This document shows positions 22,725-30,202 of a stretch of 64,000 nt of DNA, in pieces. The stretch's first letter is position 1; each line of letters opens with the position of its first letter. The notes beneath the pieces were generated by a model, which saw only the letters and a list, made by a program, of their open reading frames with translations, was not told where the DNA came from and did no database searches. The translations under genes and the position numbers were made by a program. The stretch comes from Brevundimonas sp. (GTDB lineage: Bacteria > Pseudomonadota > Alphaproteobacteria > Caulobacterales > Caulobacteraceae), in the NCBI RefSeq assembly GCF_013912065.1, contig NZ_JACESA010000010.1, positions 1 through 64,000 of the forward strand, written 5' to 3'.

Positions 22725-24476
22725 CTAGTTGAGCCCGGCGTCGGCGCGACGGGCGCGGACGATCTCGGCCAGGTCGGCCATGATGCTTTCCGTCGTCGCC
22801 CAGCGGCCGGCGCCTCGGCCCCGGCAGCGCCACACCCGGCCGTCGGCGCCGTAGACCTTCAGGGCGTTGCCCTCGCCGCGCAGGCTGGAGAACAGCGGGT
22901 CGCCGTGGTCGGCCGTCAACTTGACCGACGGGGTCAGCACCCCGTCCTTCAGATGGGCGGCGCCGATCTGGCGCACCCCGCCTCCGGCGGGGGTAGCGGG
23001 CGTCAGATGATCGCGCGGCGCCTCGCCGTCGGGCGAGCGGCCGAAGGCCTCGTGACACAGCAGCCGCACCTTGGCGGCGGCGTCCAGCCCCTCCAGGTCG
23101 GCCGACGGATCCTCTTCGGCGAAGCCCGCGGCGCGGGCGTCGGCCAGGGCCTCGGCGAAGGCCGCGCCGTCGCCCAGCCGTTCCAGCATGAAGTTGACCG
23201 TGCCGTTCAGAACCGCCTCGAACCCGACCACCTCGCCGGCGGCGCGGGCCGCGCGCACCGTCTCGACCATGGGCGCCCCGCCGCCGACCGAGGCCGACCA
23301 GAAGAGGCGGCGGCCCTTGGCTTTCGCCAGGTCCTGTAGCCCGCCGGGATCGCGGCTGACCGCCTGTTTGTTGGCGCTGGCCACGTCGCAGCCGGCCTCA
23401 AGGGCGGCGCGGATCACCGCATGGCCCGCCTCGCCCTCCGACAGCGCCTCCAGCACGATATCGGGCTTCCTGGCCCAGAGGTCGGCGGCGTCGGCGGTGA
23501 ACAGTTCGCGCGGACAGGCCACGTCCCGCGCCTTCTTCGGATCGCGCACCAGCACCCCGACGACGTCATAGCGCGGGTCGCTGAGCAGCCGGCCAAGCAC
23601 CCCGCCGCCGACGACGCCGCAGCCGGCGACCGCCACCTTCAGCGGCGGCAGGGCGGGCGCCGGTCCCGGCGGGGCCGATTTGTCGCCGATGACCGTGCCG
23701 TCGGCCCGGTCCAGCGCCGCGACCTCGATCTCCACGCCCCGGCTCTCGCCCAGGTCGATGGCGTCGTGCTGGACCAGGGCTCCGCCCAGCTTGCGCGCCA
23801 CGTCCCAGGACGCCCGGCGATAGCGCAGGGCCGGCGCCGTCTTGTCGTTCGGATCATGGTCGTACAGGCCGTCGACATCCTTCACCAGCCGCACCCGGCT
23901 CAGCCCCAGTTCGGCCGCCAGGAAGACCGCCGTCAGGTCCGATCCGCCCCGGCCCAGCAGGGCCACCCGGCCGTCGGGCCGCACGGCGCCGAAGCCCGGA
24001 ACCACCACCACCTCGTGCCGGTCCAGCGCCTGCTTCAGGTGGTCGGGGCGCAGGCCGCAGGGCCGCGAATGCTCGGGCTCGCCCTCGGCGACGATGCCCA
24101 GTTCGCGCACCGACAGGGCGCAGGCGTCCAGGCCGATCCGGTCGCAGGCGATGGCCACCAGGGCCGCCGACTTCTCCTCGCCCAGGGCCACATAGCCGGG
24201 CAGCAGATCGTTGGAATGGGCCAGGCCCAGGCCCCGCGCCTCGCCCAGCAGCCGGTCGGTCGCCCCGCCGAAGGCCGAGACCACCGCCACCACCTTTCGC
24301 CCCGCCCGCACATGGCCATAGACGGCCGAGGCCACCAGGGGCGCCTCGGCCGGGCTGCGCAGGATGGACGAGCCGAACTTCAGCACCACCACCTCGGCGG
24401 CGGCCTGTGCGGCGGCGGGCCGACTGCTGGGGTCGGGGTTCTCGGATTTTTCTACGACGGCGAGGGAGGCGGACAT
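22725..24476 (-). CDS. Fused aspartokinase-like / homoserine dehydrogenase without ACT domains
   Basis: A 583-residue two-domain protein. Residues about 28-265 are an amino-acid kinase: VLKFGSSILRSP, then LLGRGGSDLTAVFLAAELG and VKDVDGLYDHDP, all as in aspartokinases. Residues about 275-583 are homoserine dehydrogenase: VAVAGCGVVGGGVLGRLL (NAD binding), SANKQAVSR, LNGTVNFMLERL and ADLEGLDAAAKVRLL. It could run the first and third steps from aspartate to homoserine. Unlike ThrA of enterobacteria (about 820 residues) it has no ACT domains between or after the catalytic domains, so threonine feedback through ACT is absent. Transcription control by the upstream leader and attenuator would fill that gap. 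thrB follows after 3 bases. Confidence 0.9.
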   Translation of the reverse strand: MSASLAVVEKSENPDPSSRPAAAQAAAEVVVLKFGSSILRSPAEAPLVASAVYGHVRAGRKVVAVVSAFGGATDRLLGEARGLGLAHSNDLLPGYVALGEEKSAALVAIACDRIGLDACALSVRELGIVAEGEPEHSRPCGLRPDHLKQALDRHEVVVVPGFGAVRPDGRVALLGRGGSDLTAVFLAAELGLSRVRLVKDVDGLYDHDPNDKTAPALRYRRASWDVARKLGGALVQHDAIDLGESRGVEIEVAALDRADGTVIGDKSAPPGPAPALPPLKVAVAGCGVVGGGVLGRLLSDPRYDVVGVLVRDPKKARDVACPRELFTADAADLWARKPDIVLEALSEGEAGHAVIRAALEAGCDVASANKQAVSRDPGGLQDLAKAKGRRLFWSASVGGGAPMVETVRAARAAGEVVGFEAVLNGTVNFMLERLGDGAAFAEALADARAAGFAEEDPSADLEGLDAAAKVRLLCHEAFGRSPDGEAPRDHLTPATPAGGGVRQIGAAHLKDGVLTPSVKLTADHGDPLFSSLRGEGNALKVYGADGRVWRCRGRGAGRWATTESIMADLAEIVRARRADAGLN

Positions 24477-24524
24477 CGGGGTTTCTCGGGATCTGGTGGA
24501 TTGGAGCGTGGGGTGAAAAAGAAA

Positions 24525-24552
24525 AACCCCGCCAGGCGGACCGGGCGGGGTT
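24525..24552 (-). terminator. Attenuator terminator of the hom-thrB operon
   Basis: Stem CCCCGCC (24550-24544) with GGCGGGG (24533-24527), extended by AA/TT, then TTTTTCTTTTT in the minus direction. It lies between the threonine leader peptide and the ATG of the aspartokinase-homoserine dehydrogenase gene. Its 5' arm includes CCCGCCC (24549-24543), which can pair instead with GGGCGGG at 24599-24593 inside the leader reading frame, a ready-made antiterminator. Confidence 0.85.
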
Positions 24553-24582
24553 CGGGTTCTGCGGTTGCCGGGGTTCGGCGCG

Positions 24583-24642
24583 CTAAACTCGTCCCGCCCG
24601 TGAGGGCATGGTGGTGGTGGTGGTTCCGCCGGTGGTAATCAT
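24583..24642 (-). CDS. thrL: Threonine leader peptide (attenuation)
   Basis: A 19-codon reading frame, MITTGGTTTTTMPSRAGRV, with seven Thr codons (all ACC), including five in a row, and one Ile codon. It sits 107 bases before the operon's first enzyme gene and is followed by the terminator at 24525-24552. This is the classical layout of a threonine attenuator: when Thr-tRNA is scarce the ribosome stalls at codons 3-11, leaving GGGCGGG (24599-24593) free to form the antiterminator; when it reads to the stop it covers that segment and the terminator forms. No strong ribosome binding site is visible. The gene symbol is by analogy of role; the sequence is unrelated to enterobacterial ThrL. Confidence 0.85.
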   Translation of the reverse strand: MITTGGTTTTTMPSRAGRV

Positions 24643-24760
24643 GCCGAAGCCCGTCGCGGCGAGGCCTGCGACGGTCGAAAGTTCGGCGATGAGCGAGCGC
24701 TGTTGCACAGGGCGGGTCCGGCTGAAATCTGAGCCTAGGGTGATCGGACCGCCCCCGGAC

Positions 24761-24766
24761 TGTCAA
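24761..24766 (-). promoter_or_regulatory. TTGACA -35 element before the threonine leader
   Basis: A perfect TTGACA on the minus strand lies about 120 bases before the leader ATG. The region 17 bases further on (TCACCC, then CCTAGG) is a poor -10, so the promoter is likely but not fixed. Confidence 0.4.
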
Positions 24767-24895
24767 GTCGCATTGGATGATTTTTTCACGACAGTCGCTT
24801 TTAAGGTCGATTCACGCCCGGCGTTTACAGGGGTCAGCGCCATAAGGGTCGAATTTTTCGCTTGACCGGCGCCGTGGGTTTGATCAACGTAAAGT

Positions 24896-25012
24896 CACTC
24901 ATCAAGACCAGCCGAGGGATTAGGCCCTTTGACGCTGGGGCAACCATCGGGTCTTACCGCCCGAAACGGTGCCAACTCCTGCGGGGTCCTTCGGGGTCGC
25001 GAGAGATGAGTG
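24896..25012 (+). ncRNA. SAM-I-like (S-box) riboswitch
   Basis: The 5' leader of metX carries the conserved S-box core in order: P1 arms CACTCATC (24896-24903) and GATGAGTG (25005-25012), the AAGA after the 5' arm, GAGGGATTAGGCCCT, then TGACGCTGGGGCAACC, and ACGGTGCCAACTCC before the 3' P1 arm. These match the SAM-binding aptamer of Gram-positive S-boxes (consensus GAGGGA, GGCAACC, ACGGUGCUAA). SAM binding stabilises P1. The switch precedes methionine biosynthesis genes, as expected. Many alphaproteobacteria use the unrelated SAM-II at this position. Confidence 0.9.
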
Positions 25013-25085
25013 GAGCATCGACGAGGCGACGCTCCACGACTCTGTCACCGCATCGAGCCTTGTTGAGGGCGAGACGATGCGGAAG
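25008..25085 (+). promoter_or_regulatory. Riboswitch expression platform with alternative hairpins
   Basis: GAGTGGAGC (25008-25016), which includes part of the P1 3' arm, can pair with GCTCCACGACTC (25031-25042, one bulge). A second hairpin pairs CCGCATCG (25048-25055) with CGATGCGG (25075-25082), just before and partly within the GGAAG ribosome binding site of metX (ATG at 25093). GCATCG occurs twice (25015 and 25050), so CGATGC has two possible partners. There is no U-tract, so translation control by ribosome-site masking seems more likely than termination. This is inference from pairing only. Confidence 0.5.
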
Positions 25086-25092
25086 ACGATTG

Positions 25093-26160
25093 ATGACCCT
25101 GGCTGAAACATCCCTGCTTGAAGAGCCCTTCTGTCGGCCCGCGCCGACCGATGCGCCAATCGTGCGTGAGCCGACCCGCGAACGCGGCGGCGCCCGCGAC
25201 GTGGTCGTCCCCCTGCCCGCCGACTTCCGCCTGGCCTCGGGCGAGCGGCTGAACCAGCCCAACATCGTCGGCCGCATCCACGGCCGGGCCGGCGCCCCCG
25301 TGGTCGTGGTCGCCGGCGGCATCTCGGCCGGCCGTTTCGTCCACCGCACCGAAACCAACGGCCTGGGCTGGTGGTCAGGCGCCGTCTCCGTGCGCGGCCC
25401 GATCGACCTGTCGCGCCTCCAGGTCCTGGCCGTCGACTTCGCGCCCAACGCCGAAGCGGCCGCCGCCTTCTCCGACGCCCCCGTCACCATCACCACCCAC
25501 GACCAGGCCCGTCTGCTGGCCCTGGTGCTGAACCATCTGAAGATCGAGCGGGTCGCCGCTTTCGTCGGCTGTTCCTACGGCGGCATGATCGCCCTGGCCT
25601 TCGGCGAGCTCTATCCCGACTGGGCCGAGCAACTGATCGTGGTCTCGGCCGCCCACCGCGCCCATCCCCAGGCCACCGCCTGGCGCGGCATCCAGCGCCG
25701 CATCCTGCAGTTCGCCGTCGCCGCCGGCCGCCCGGAAGAAGGCGTCGCCCTGGCCCGCGAACTGGCCATGACCACCTATCGCACGGCCGAGGAATTCAAC
25801 GACCGCTTCGAGACGACCGCCCCCCGGTCGGTCGGCGGCGCCTATCCGGTGTGCGACTATCTGACGGCGCGGGGCCAGGCCTACCGGACCCACACCACCC
25901 CGGCCCGCTGGCTGTCGATGTCCGACTCGCTGGACCGCCACAGCGTGACGCCCGAGGCGATCTCCACGCCGGTCAGCCTGATCGGTTTCACCTCGGACCG
26001 GCTGGTGCCGATCGACGACATGCGCGAACTGGCCGCGCGCCTGCCGACCCTGTGGCGCTTCGTCGAAGCCCCCTCCCTGTATGGCCACGACGCCTTTCTG
26101 AAGGAGGACGCCTTCGTCGGCGACATCCTCCGCTCCGCTTTCAAGGACATCAAACCATGA
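25093..26160 (+). CDS. metX: Homoserine O-acyltransferase, MetX family
   Basis: An alpha/beta-hydrolase-fold enzyme that acylates homoserine at the entry to methionine synthesis. In its 355 residues the nucleophile elbow is GCSYGGM, with the Asp in FTSDRLVP and the His in YGHDAFLKE. The elbow differs from the GGSMGGM of typical acetyltransferases, and the downstream gene is a MetB-like enzyme that uses O-succinylhomoserine, so the acyl donor may be succinyl-CoA; that is inference. The ATG at 25093 follows the SAM riboswitch and GGAAG; an open frame further upstream runs through the riboswitch and is not coding. It overlaps the next gene by 4 bases. Confidence 0.9.
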   Translation: MTLAETSLLEEPFCRPAPTDAPIVREPTRERGGARDVVVPLPADFRLASGERLNQPNIVGRIHGRAGAPVVVVAGGISAGRFVHRTETNGLGWWSGAVSVRGPIDLSRLQVLAVDFAPNAEAAAAFSDAPVTITTHDQARLLALVLNHLKIERVAAFVGCSYGGMIALAFGELYPDWAEQLIVVSAAHRAHPQATAWRGIQRRILQFAVAAGRPEEGVALARELAMTTYRTAEEFNDRFETTAPRSVGGAYPVCDYLTARGQAYRTHTTPARWLSMSDSLDRHSVTPEAISTPVSLIGFTSDRLVPIDDMRELAARLPTLWRFVEAPSLYGHDAFLKEDAFVGDILRSAFKDIKP

Positions 26161-27353
26161 CCCGCCGCCCCCCCTCTTTGCGTCAGGCTGACCCGCACAC
26201 CATCGCCGCCCGCACGGGCGTGGACACGGACACGGCCCACGGCGCAGTCATGCCGCCCCTGTATCTGTCGTCGAACTATTCGTTCGCCGGTTTCGAGCAG
26301 AAGCGGAAATACGATTACAGCCGCTCGGGCAATCCGACCCGCGACGTCCTGGCCGAGACCCTGGCGGAACTGGAGGGCGGCGCCGGCTGCGTAATCACCG
26401 CCACCGGCATGGCCGCGGTCGACCTGCCCCTGGCCCTGCTGGAGCCCGGCGACCTGCTGATCGCCCCGCACGACTGTTACGGCGGCACCTGCCGCCTGCT
26501 GAACGCCCGCGCGAAGAAGGGTCATTTCGAGCTGCTGCTGGTCGATCAGGGCGATCCCGTCGCGCTGGAGCAGGCCCTGGCCCTCAAGCCCAAACTGGTC
26601 CTGGTCGAGACCCCGTCCAATCCGCTGCTGCGCCTGGTCGACGTCGCCGACATCTGCACCCGCGCCCATGCGGCCGGGGCCAAGGTGGTGTGCGACAACA
26701 CCTTCCTGTCGCCGGCCCTGCAGAACCCGATCAAGCTGGGCGCCGACTTCGTGGTCCATTCGACGACCAAGTTCATCAACGGCCATTCCGACGTGGTCGG
26801 CGGCGCCGTGGTCTCGGCCGACGCGGAGGATCATCAGACCCTCGCCTGGTGGGCCAACTGCACCGGCGTGACCGGCTCGCCGTTCGACGCCTATCTGACC
26901 CTGCGCGGCGTGCGCACCCTGTTCGCGCGGATCGAGCGCCAGCAGGCCACGGCCGGCCGGATCGCCGAACTGCTGAACGCCCACCCGGCGGTCAAGGTCG
27001 TCCATTATCCGGGCCTGAAGTCCCACCCCAACCACGACCTGGTCGAGCGCCAGCAGGCCGGCCCCGGCGCCATGCTGAGCTTCGAACTGGAAGGCGGCAC
27101 AGACGCCGTGCGCGACCTGGTCGAGACGCTGGAGATCTTCACCCTGGCGGAATCCCTGGGCGGGGTCGAAAGCCTGATCGCCCATCCCGCCACCATGACC
27201 CACGCCGCCATGACGCCAGAACAGCGCGCCACCGCCGGCATCGGCGACGGCCTTGTCCGGCTGTCGGTGGGGCTGGAACATGTCGAGGATCTGATCGCCG
27301 ACCTGTTCCCGGCGCTGGACGCCGTGGCCCCGGCGACGGCCGTGGCCGCCTGA
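26157..27353 (+). CDS. metB: Cystathionine gamma-synthase (MetB-like)
   Basis: A PLP enzyme of the Cys/Met metabolism family that joins acyl-homoserine and cysteine to cystathionine. The 398-residue protein follows E. coli MetB closely: YDYSRSGNPTRDVL, LEGGAGCVITATGMAA, APHDCYGGTCRL, DNTFLSPALQNPI, the PLP lysine in HSTTKFINGHSDVV, WWANCTGVTGSPFDAYL, and FTLAESLGGVESLI. The ATG overlaps the metX stop (ATGA), so translation is coupled and the riboswitch controls both. A MetZ-type direct sulfhydrylase cannot be excluded by sequence alone, but similarity to MetB is much the closer. Confidence 0.9.
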   Translation: MTRRPPSLRQADPHTIAARTGVDTDTAHGAVMPPLYLSSNYSFAGFEQKRKYDYSRSGNPTRDVLAETLAELEGGAGCVITATGMAAVDLPLALLEPGDLLIAPHDCYGGTCRLLNARAKKGHFELLLVDQGDPVALEQALALKPKLVLVETPSNPLLRLVDVADICTRAHAAGAKVVCDNTFLSPALQNPIKLGADFVVHSTTKFINGHSDVVGGAVVSADAEDHQTLAWWANCTGVTGSPFDAYLTLRGVRTLFARIERQQATAGRIAELLNAHPAVKVVHYPGLKSHPNHDLVERQQAGPGAMLSFELEGGTDAVRDLVETLEIFTLAESLGGVESLIAHPATMTHAAMTPEQRATAGIGDGLVRLSVGLEHVEDLIADLFPALDAVAPATAVAA

Positions 27354-27417
27354 CCGACCACGCGATTTTTCGCTTGCAGGAGGGACCGATCCGGGGCAAA
27401 TGCGCCGCCCCGGCCGC

Positions 27418-27492
27418 GGTCCCTTCGTCTATCGGTTAGGACGTCAGGTTTTCAACCTGAAAAGAGGGGTTCGACTCCCCTAGGGACTGCCA
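27418..27492 (+). tRNA. tRNA-Glu (UUC)
   Basis: A complete cloverleaf: acceptor GGTCCCT with AGGGACT (G1-U72), D-arm around CGGTTAGGAC, anticodon stem CAGG/CCTG with loop TTTTCAA giving anticodon UUC, T-arm AGGGGTTCGACTCCCCT, discriminator G and encoded CCA (27490-27492). It follows metB by 64 bases. Confidence 0.95.
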
Positions 27493-27527
27493 CCGGCGGA
27501 TCGTCGAGCAATCGCTCCGATCCCGGA

Positions 27528-27643
27528 TTAACCAAATCCTAACTATTTGGACCAGATCGGGGCAGATAAGCCATTCGATTCACGGACTTTTTTCGGACGC
27601 ATACAGGAACTATCCACAGCGGTTGTGGTTAACCCACTGTTAC
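27528..27643 (+). promoter_or_regulatory. Candidate CtrA-controlled promoter region
   Basis: Two near-consensus CtrA boxes (TTAA-N7-TTAA): TTAA-CCAAATC-CTAA (27528-27542) and TTAA-CCCACTG-TTAC (27629-27643), each with one mismatch. Between them are a GANTC site (27578-27582) and CTATCCACA (27610-27618), one base from the DnaA box TTATCCACA. They lie in the 194-base gap before the small gene at 27687. Control of that gene by CtrA/DnaA is inference. Confidence 0.45.
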
Positions 27644-27686
27644 TCCGGTGCAGAAGCGCCCTCCCTTTCCTGCTCTCGAGTGGTTC

Positions 27687-27953
27687 ATGTTCATCGCCAT
27701 CGCCCGTCCGGCGGTGGAGCCCCAAGGCCCCGACGCCGTCGCCGTCCCCGGCTCTCCCGCCATCACCGAACTGTCGCCCCGCGCGCTTCATGCGCGCCTT
27801 CTTGAAAACGCCGCGCTCAGACGATTGCGCGGGCTGGAACGGCGGCGCGCCGACCGGCCCGACGACGCCGACTACTGGCTGCACGCCGCCCCCATCGCCG
27901 TTCGCAAGGCCAGCGCCCTGCGCGAGGACAAGAGTTTCCTCAGCCTGCCCTAA
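27687..27953 (+). CDS. Hypothetical protein
   Basis: An 88-residue protein (MFIAIARPAVEPQGPDAVAV at the start) with an Arg- and Leu-rich helix (HARLLENAALRRLRGLERRR) and the ending SALREDKSFLSLP. No family recognised. An in-frame GTG 39 bases upstream would lengthen it. The cell-cycle-type boxes upstream make it a candidate cell-cycle-regulated gene. It converges on the glycosyltransferase-like gene; the stops overlap by 4 bases. Confidence 0.5.
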   Translation: MFIAIARPAVEPQGPDAVAVPGSPAITELSPRALHARLLENAALRRLRGLERRRADRPDDADYWLHAAPIAVRKASALREDKSFLSLP

Positions 27954-28894
27954 CGCAGCTCGGGCGTCCGGCGCCGCAGCGACGCCTTCAGCTTGTCCAG
28001 CCTCTGGGCCGTCGACTTGGGCCGCACCCGCTTGCGGTGCTCCAGCCCCCCGCCCCACAGGGCGTGGACCGGCGTGTCGAGATGCGGATGGCGGTCGTGC
28101 TGGTGAACGATGGGGCTGAAGCCGCCGTCAGGATTGATCACCTTGCCGTCGTCGAAGGCCAGGGTCTGGCCCGGCGTCAGACCCAGGGTCGCCACCCGGC
28201 CGTAGTTGGGCTGAATCCGCGCGGCGATCAGCCCCTGATGGATCGCCAGATTGAAGGCCGCCTGGTCGGCGCCGAAGGCCCCGCCGATCTCGGACCGGGG
28301 CGTCGCCGCCAGCGACAGGATCAGCCGCGACAGCCGCGTCGCCTCGGCGCGCGGCCCCATGATCGTGCCCACGCACAGACAGGCCCGATCGGCCAGAGAC
28401 GCCGCGATCCCGTCGCCGAATAGGGCGCGCAGATATTTCATGTTGAAGGCGTGATCGCCCAGCGGCGCCTCGGCCTCGATGAAGGCTTCCAGACGATCGG
28501 GCGCCGGCGAGAACGGGTCGGCCTGGAAGATGATGTCGCGCACGTCGCAGGCCAGGGCCGCGCCGGGGCGCTCGCCCAGCAGGCCGGCGAAGGCCACGAA
28601 CCTCTGCATCACCGGATGGGGCGCCCAGCCGCGCCAGACCGGAGCGTCGACGGCGGCCACGTCGTGCCGGACCAGGAAGGCGCGCAGGTCCGGGTCCGCA
28701 TCGACGACCAGGGCGACCGGCCCGTCGAACACCGCCCGCAACGACAGGACGAAAGGGGCGATGTCGGCGGCGTCATAGCCGGTGGCATAGCCGACCACCG
28801 CGTCGCCGTCGGGCAACGGTTCGATCCGGCTTTGGACGTCGATCGCCTCGGCCAGCCAGTCCAGATAGTCCGACCGAACCGCCCCCTGTCTCAT
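27950..28894 (-). CDS. Putative glycosyltransferase-like protein
   Basis: A 314-residue protein. VVGYATGYDAADIAPFVLSL near residue 33 and DVRDIIFQADPF near residue 118 (an Asp-rich loop like the DxD of GT-A enzymes), then GDHAFNMKYL and FGADQAAFNLAIHQG, resemble capsule or LPS glycosyltransferase-like proteins that act on sugar nucleotides. The C terminus is basic (LEHRKRVRPKS). The family is not certain. It starts 4 bases beyond carA's stop on the same strand, so it may be... read the other way: carA lies upstream and this gene is downstream in a possible operon. Confidence 0.5.
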   Translation of the reverse strand: MRQGAVRSDYLDWLAEAIDVQSRIEPLPDGDAVVGYATGYDAADIAPFVLSLRAVFDGPVALVVDADPDLRAFLVRHDVAAVDAPVWRGWAPHPVMQRFVAFAGLLGERPGAALACDVRDIIFQADPFSPAPDRLEAFIEAEAPLGDHAFNMKYLRALFGDGIAASLADRACLCVGTIMGPRAEATRLSRLILSLAATPRSEIGGAFGADQAAFNLAIHQGLIAARIQPNYGRVATLGLTPGQTLAFDDGKVINPDGGFSPIVHQHDRHPHLDTPVHALWGGGLEHRKRVRPKSTAQRLDKLKASLRRRTPELR

Positions 28895-28898
28895 GGCC

Positions 28899-30059
28899 TC
28901 AGCGGTCGCCCATCAGTTCGGCAAACCGGTCGAACAGATACAGGCTGTCCGTCGGGCCGGGCGAGGCCTCCGGGTGGTGCTGGACGCTGAAGATCGGCTT
29001 GTCCTTGACCGCGATGCCGCAGTTGGTGCCGTCGAACAGGCTGACATGGGTCTCGGTCACGGCGTCCGGCAGGCTGTCGCGGTCGACGGTGAAGCCGTGG
29101 TTCATCGACACGATCTCGACCTTGCCGGTGGTCAGGTCCTTGACCGGATGGTTGGCGCCGTGGTGGCCCTGATCCATCTTCACGGTCTTGGCGCCCAGGG
29201 CCAGGGCCAGCATCTGGTGGCCCAGGCAGATGCCCATCAGCGGCTTGCCGCTGGCGACCAGTTTCTGGATCTCCGGCACGGCGTATTCGCCGGTCGCGGC
29301 CGGATCGCCCGGACCGTTCGACAGGACCACGCCGTCGGGATTGCGGGCCAGAACCTCTTCCGCCGTCGTCGTCGCCGGGACCACGGTGATCCTGGCGCCG
29401 GTCGAGGCCAGGGCCCGCAGGATGTTGCGCTTCACCCCATAGTCGATGACGACCACGTCCTTGCGGCCTTCAGTCTTCGGATGACCTTCCGGCCATTCCC
29501 ACAGGCCCTCATCCCATTCGAACGCCTGAAGCGTCGAGGCGGGCTTGGCCAGGTCCAGGCCGACCAGACCTGTCCAGGCACGCGCCTGGGCGACCAGGGC
29601 GTCGAGGTCGAAATTGCCATCGGGATCATGGGCGATGACCGCGTGGGGGGCGCCCTTGTCGCGGATGATTTTGGTCAGGGCGCGGGTGTCCACCCCCGCC
29701 AGACCGACCACGCCGCGCCGCTTCATCCATTCGTCGAAGCTCGCGTCCGACCGCCAGTTGGCCGGATCGGTCGGGACGTCGCGGAAGATGGCGCCGCGCG
29801 CCGAGGTGTCCGAACCGCCGCCGATCTGTTCGATGTCTTCGACGTTCGTGCCGGTGTTGCCGACATGCGGGAAGGTGAAGGCCAGGATCTGGCTCATGTA
29901 GGACGGGTCGGTCAGGATTTCCTGATAGCCGGTCATGGCGGTGTTGAAGACCACCTCGCCCAGGGCCGAACCAACAGCGCCGACGCCGATCCCCTGCAGG
30001 ACCGTGCCGTCGGCGAGCGCGAGGACGCCAGTGGCGCCCGGAAGAATCTTCGTCGTCAT
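28899..30059 (-). CDS. carA: Carbamoyl-phosphate synthase small subunit
   Basis: CarA supplies ammonia from glutamine to CarB for arginine and pyrimidine synthesis. The 386-residue protein has the N-terminal CPSase domain ([16 protein letters not shown], then [20 protein letters not shown]) and a class I glutamine amidotransferase domain: nucleophile Cys in [15 protein letters not shown], and the His-Glu pair in [31 protein letters not shown] is present. The ribosome binding site TAGGAG precedes the ATG. carB is not in the window. Confidence 0.97.
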   Translation of the reverse strand: MTTKILPGATGVLALADGTVLQGIGVGAVGSALGEVVFNTAMTGYQEILTDPSYMSQILAFTFPHVGNTGTNVEDIEQIGGGSDTSARGAIFRDVPTDPANWRSDASFDEWMKRRGVVGLAGVDTRALTKIIRDKGAPHAVIAHDPDGNFDLDALVAQARAWTGLVGLDLAKPASTLQAFEWDEGLWEWPEGHPKTEGRKDVVVIDYGVKRNILRALASTGARITVVPATTTAEEVLARNPDGVVLSNGPGDPAATGEYAVPEIQKLVASGKPLMGICLGHQMLALALGAKTVKMDQGHHGANHPVKDLTTGKVEIVSMNHGFTVDRDSLPDAVTETHVSLFDGTNCGIAVKDKPIFSVQHHPEASPGPTDSLYLFDRFAELMGDR

Positions 30060-30174
30060 GGGCGCTCTCCTACACGCGAATCCTGCCCAAACCGAGGCCC
30101 CGAGACCGCAAGACTGAACAAACGGCGGGGTCGTTAAGCCCTGCCGCCTGTCCCGTCAACTTGCCGCCGACTGG

Positions 30175-30202
30175 GCGCCCGTCAGCGCCCGTCAGCGCCC
30201 GT
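30175..30202. repeat. Short tandem repeat across the beta-glucosidase stop codon
   Basis: The decamer GTCAGCGCCC is present at 30181-30190 and 30191-30200, preceded by a partial unit (GCGCCC, 30175-30180). The stop codon of the minus-strand GH3 gene (30192-30194) lies in the second unit, so slippage would move or duplicate the stop. Confidence 0.6.

Noticed and set aside
24862-25092. N-terminal extension of metX
   Set aside because: The extension is the translated riboswitch; conserved RNA structure and the ribosome binding site before 25093 explain the region.
27493-27650. Replication origin between tRNA-Glu and the 27687 gene
   Set aside because: Only two imperfect CtrA boxes and one imperfect DnaA box, no AT-rich unwinding region and no hemE or other origin neighbours.
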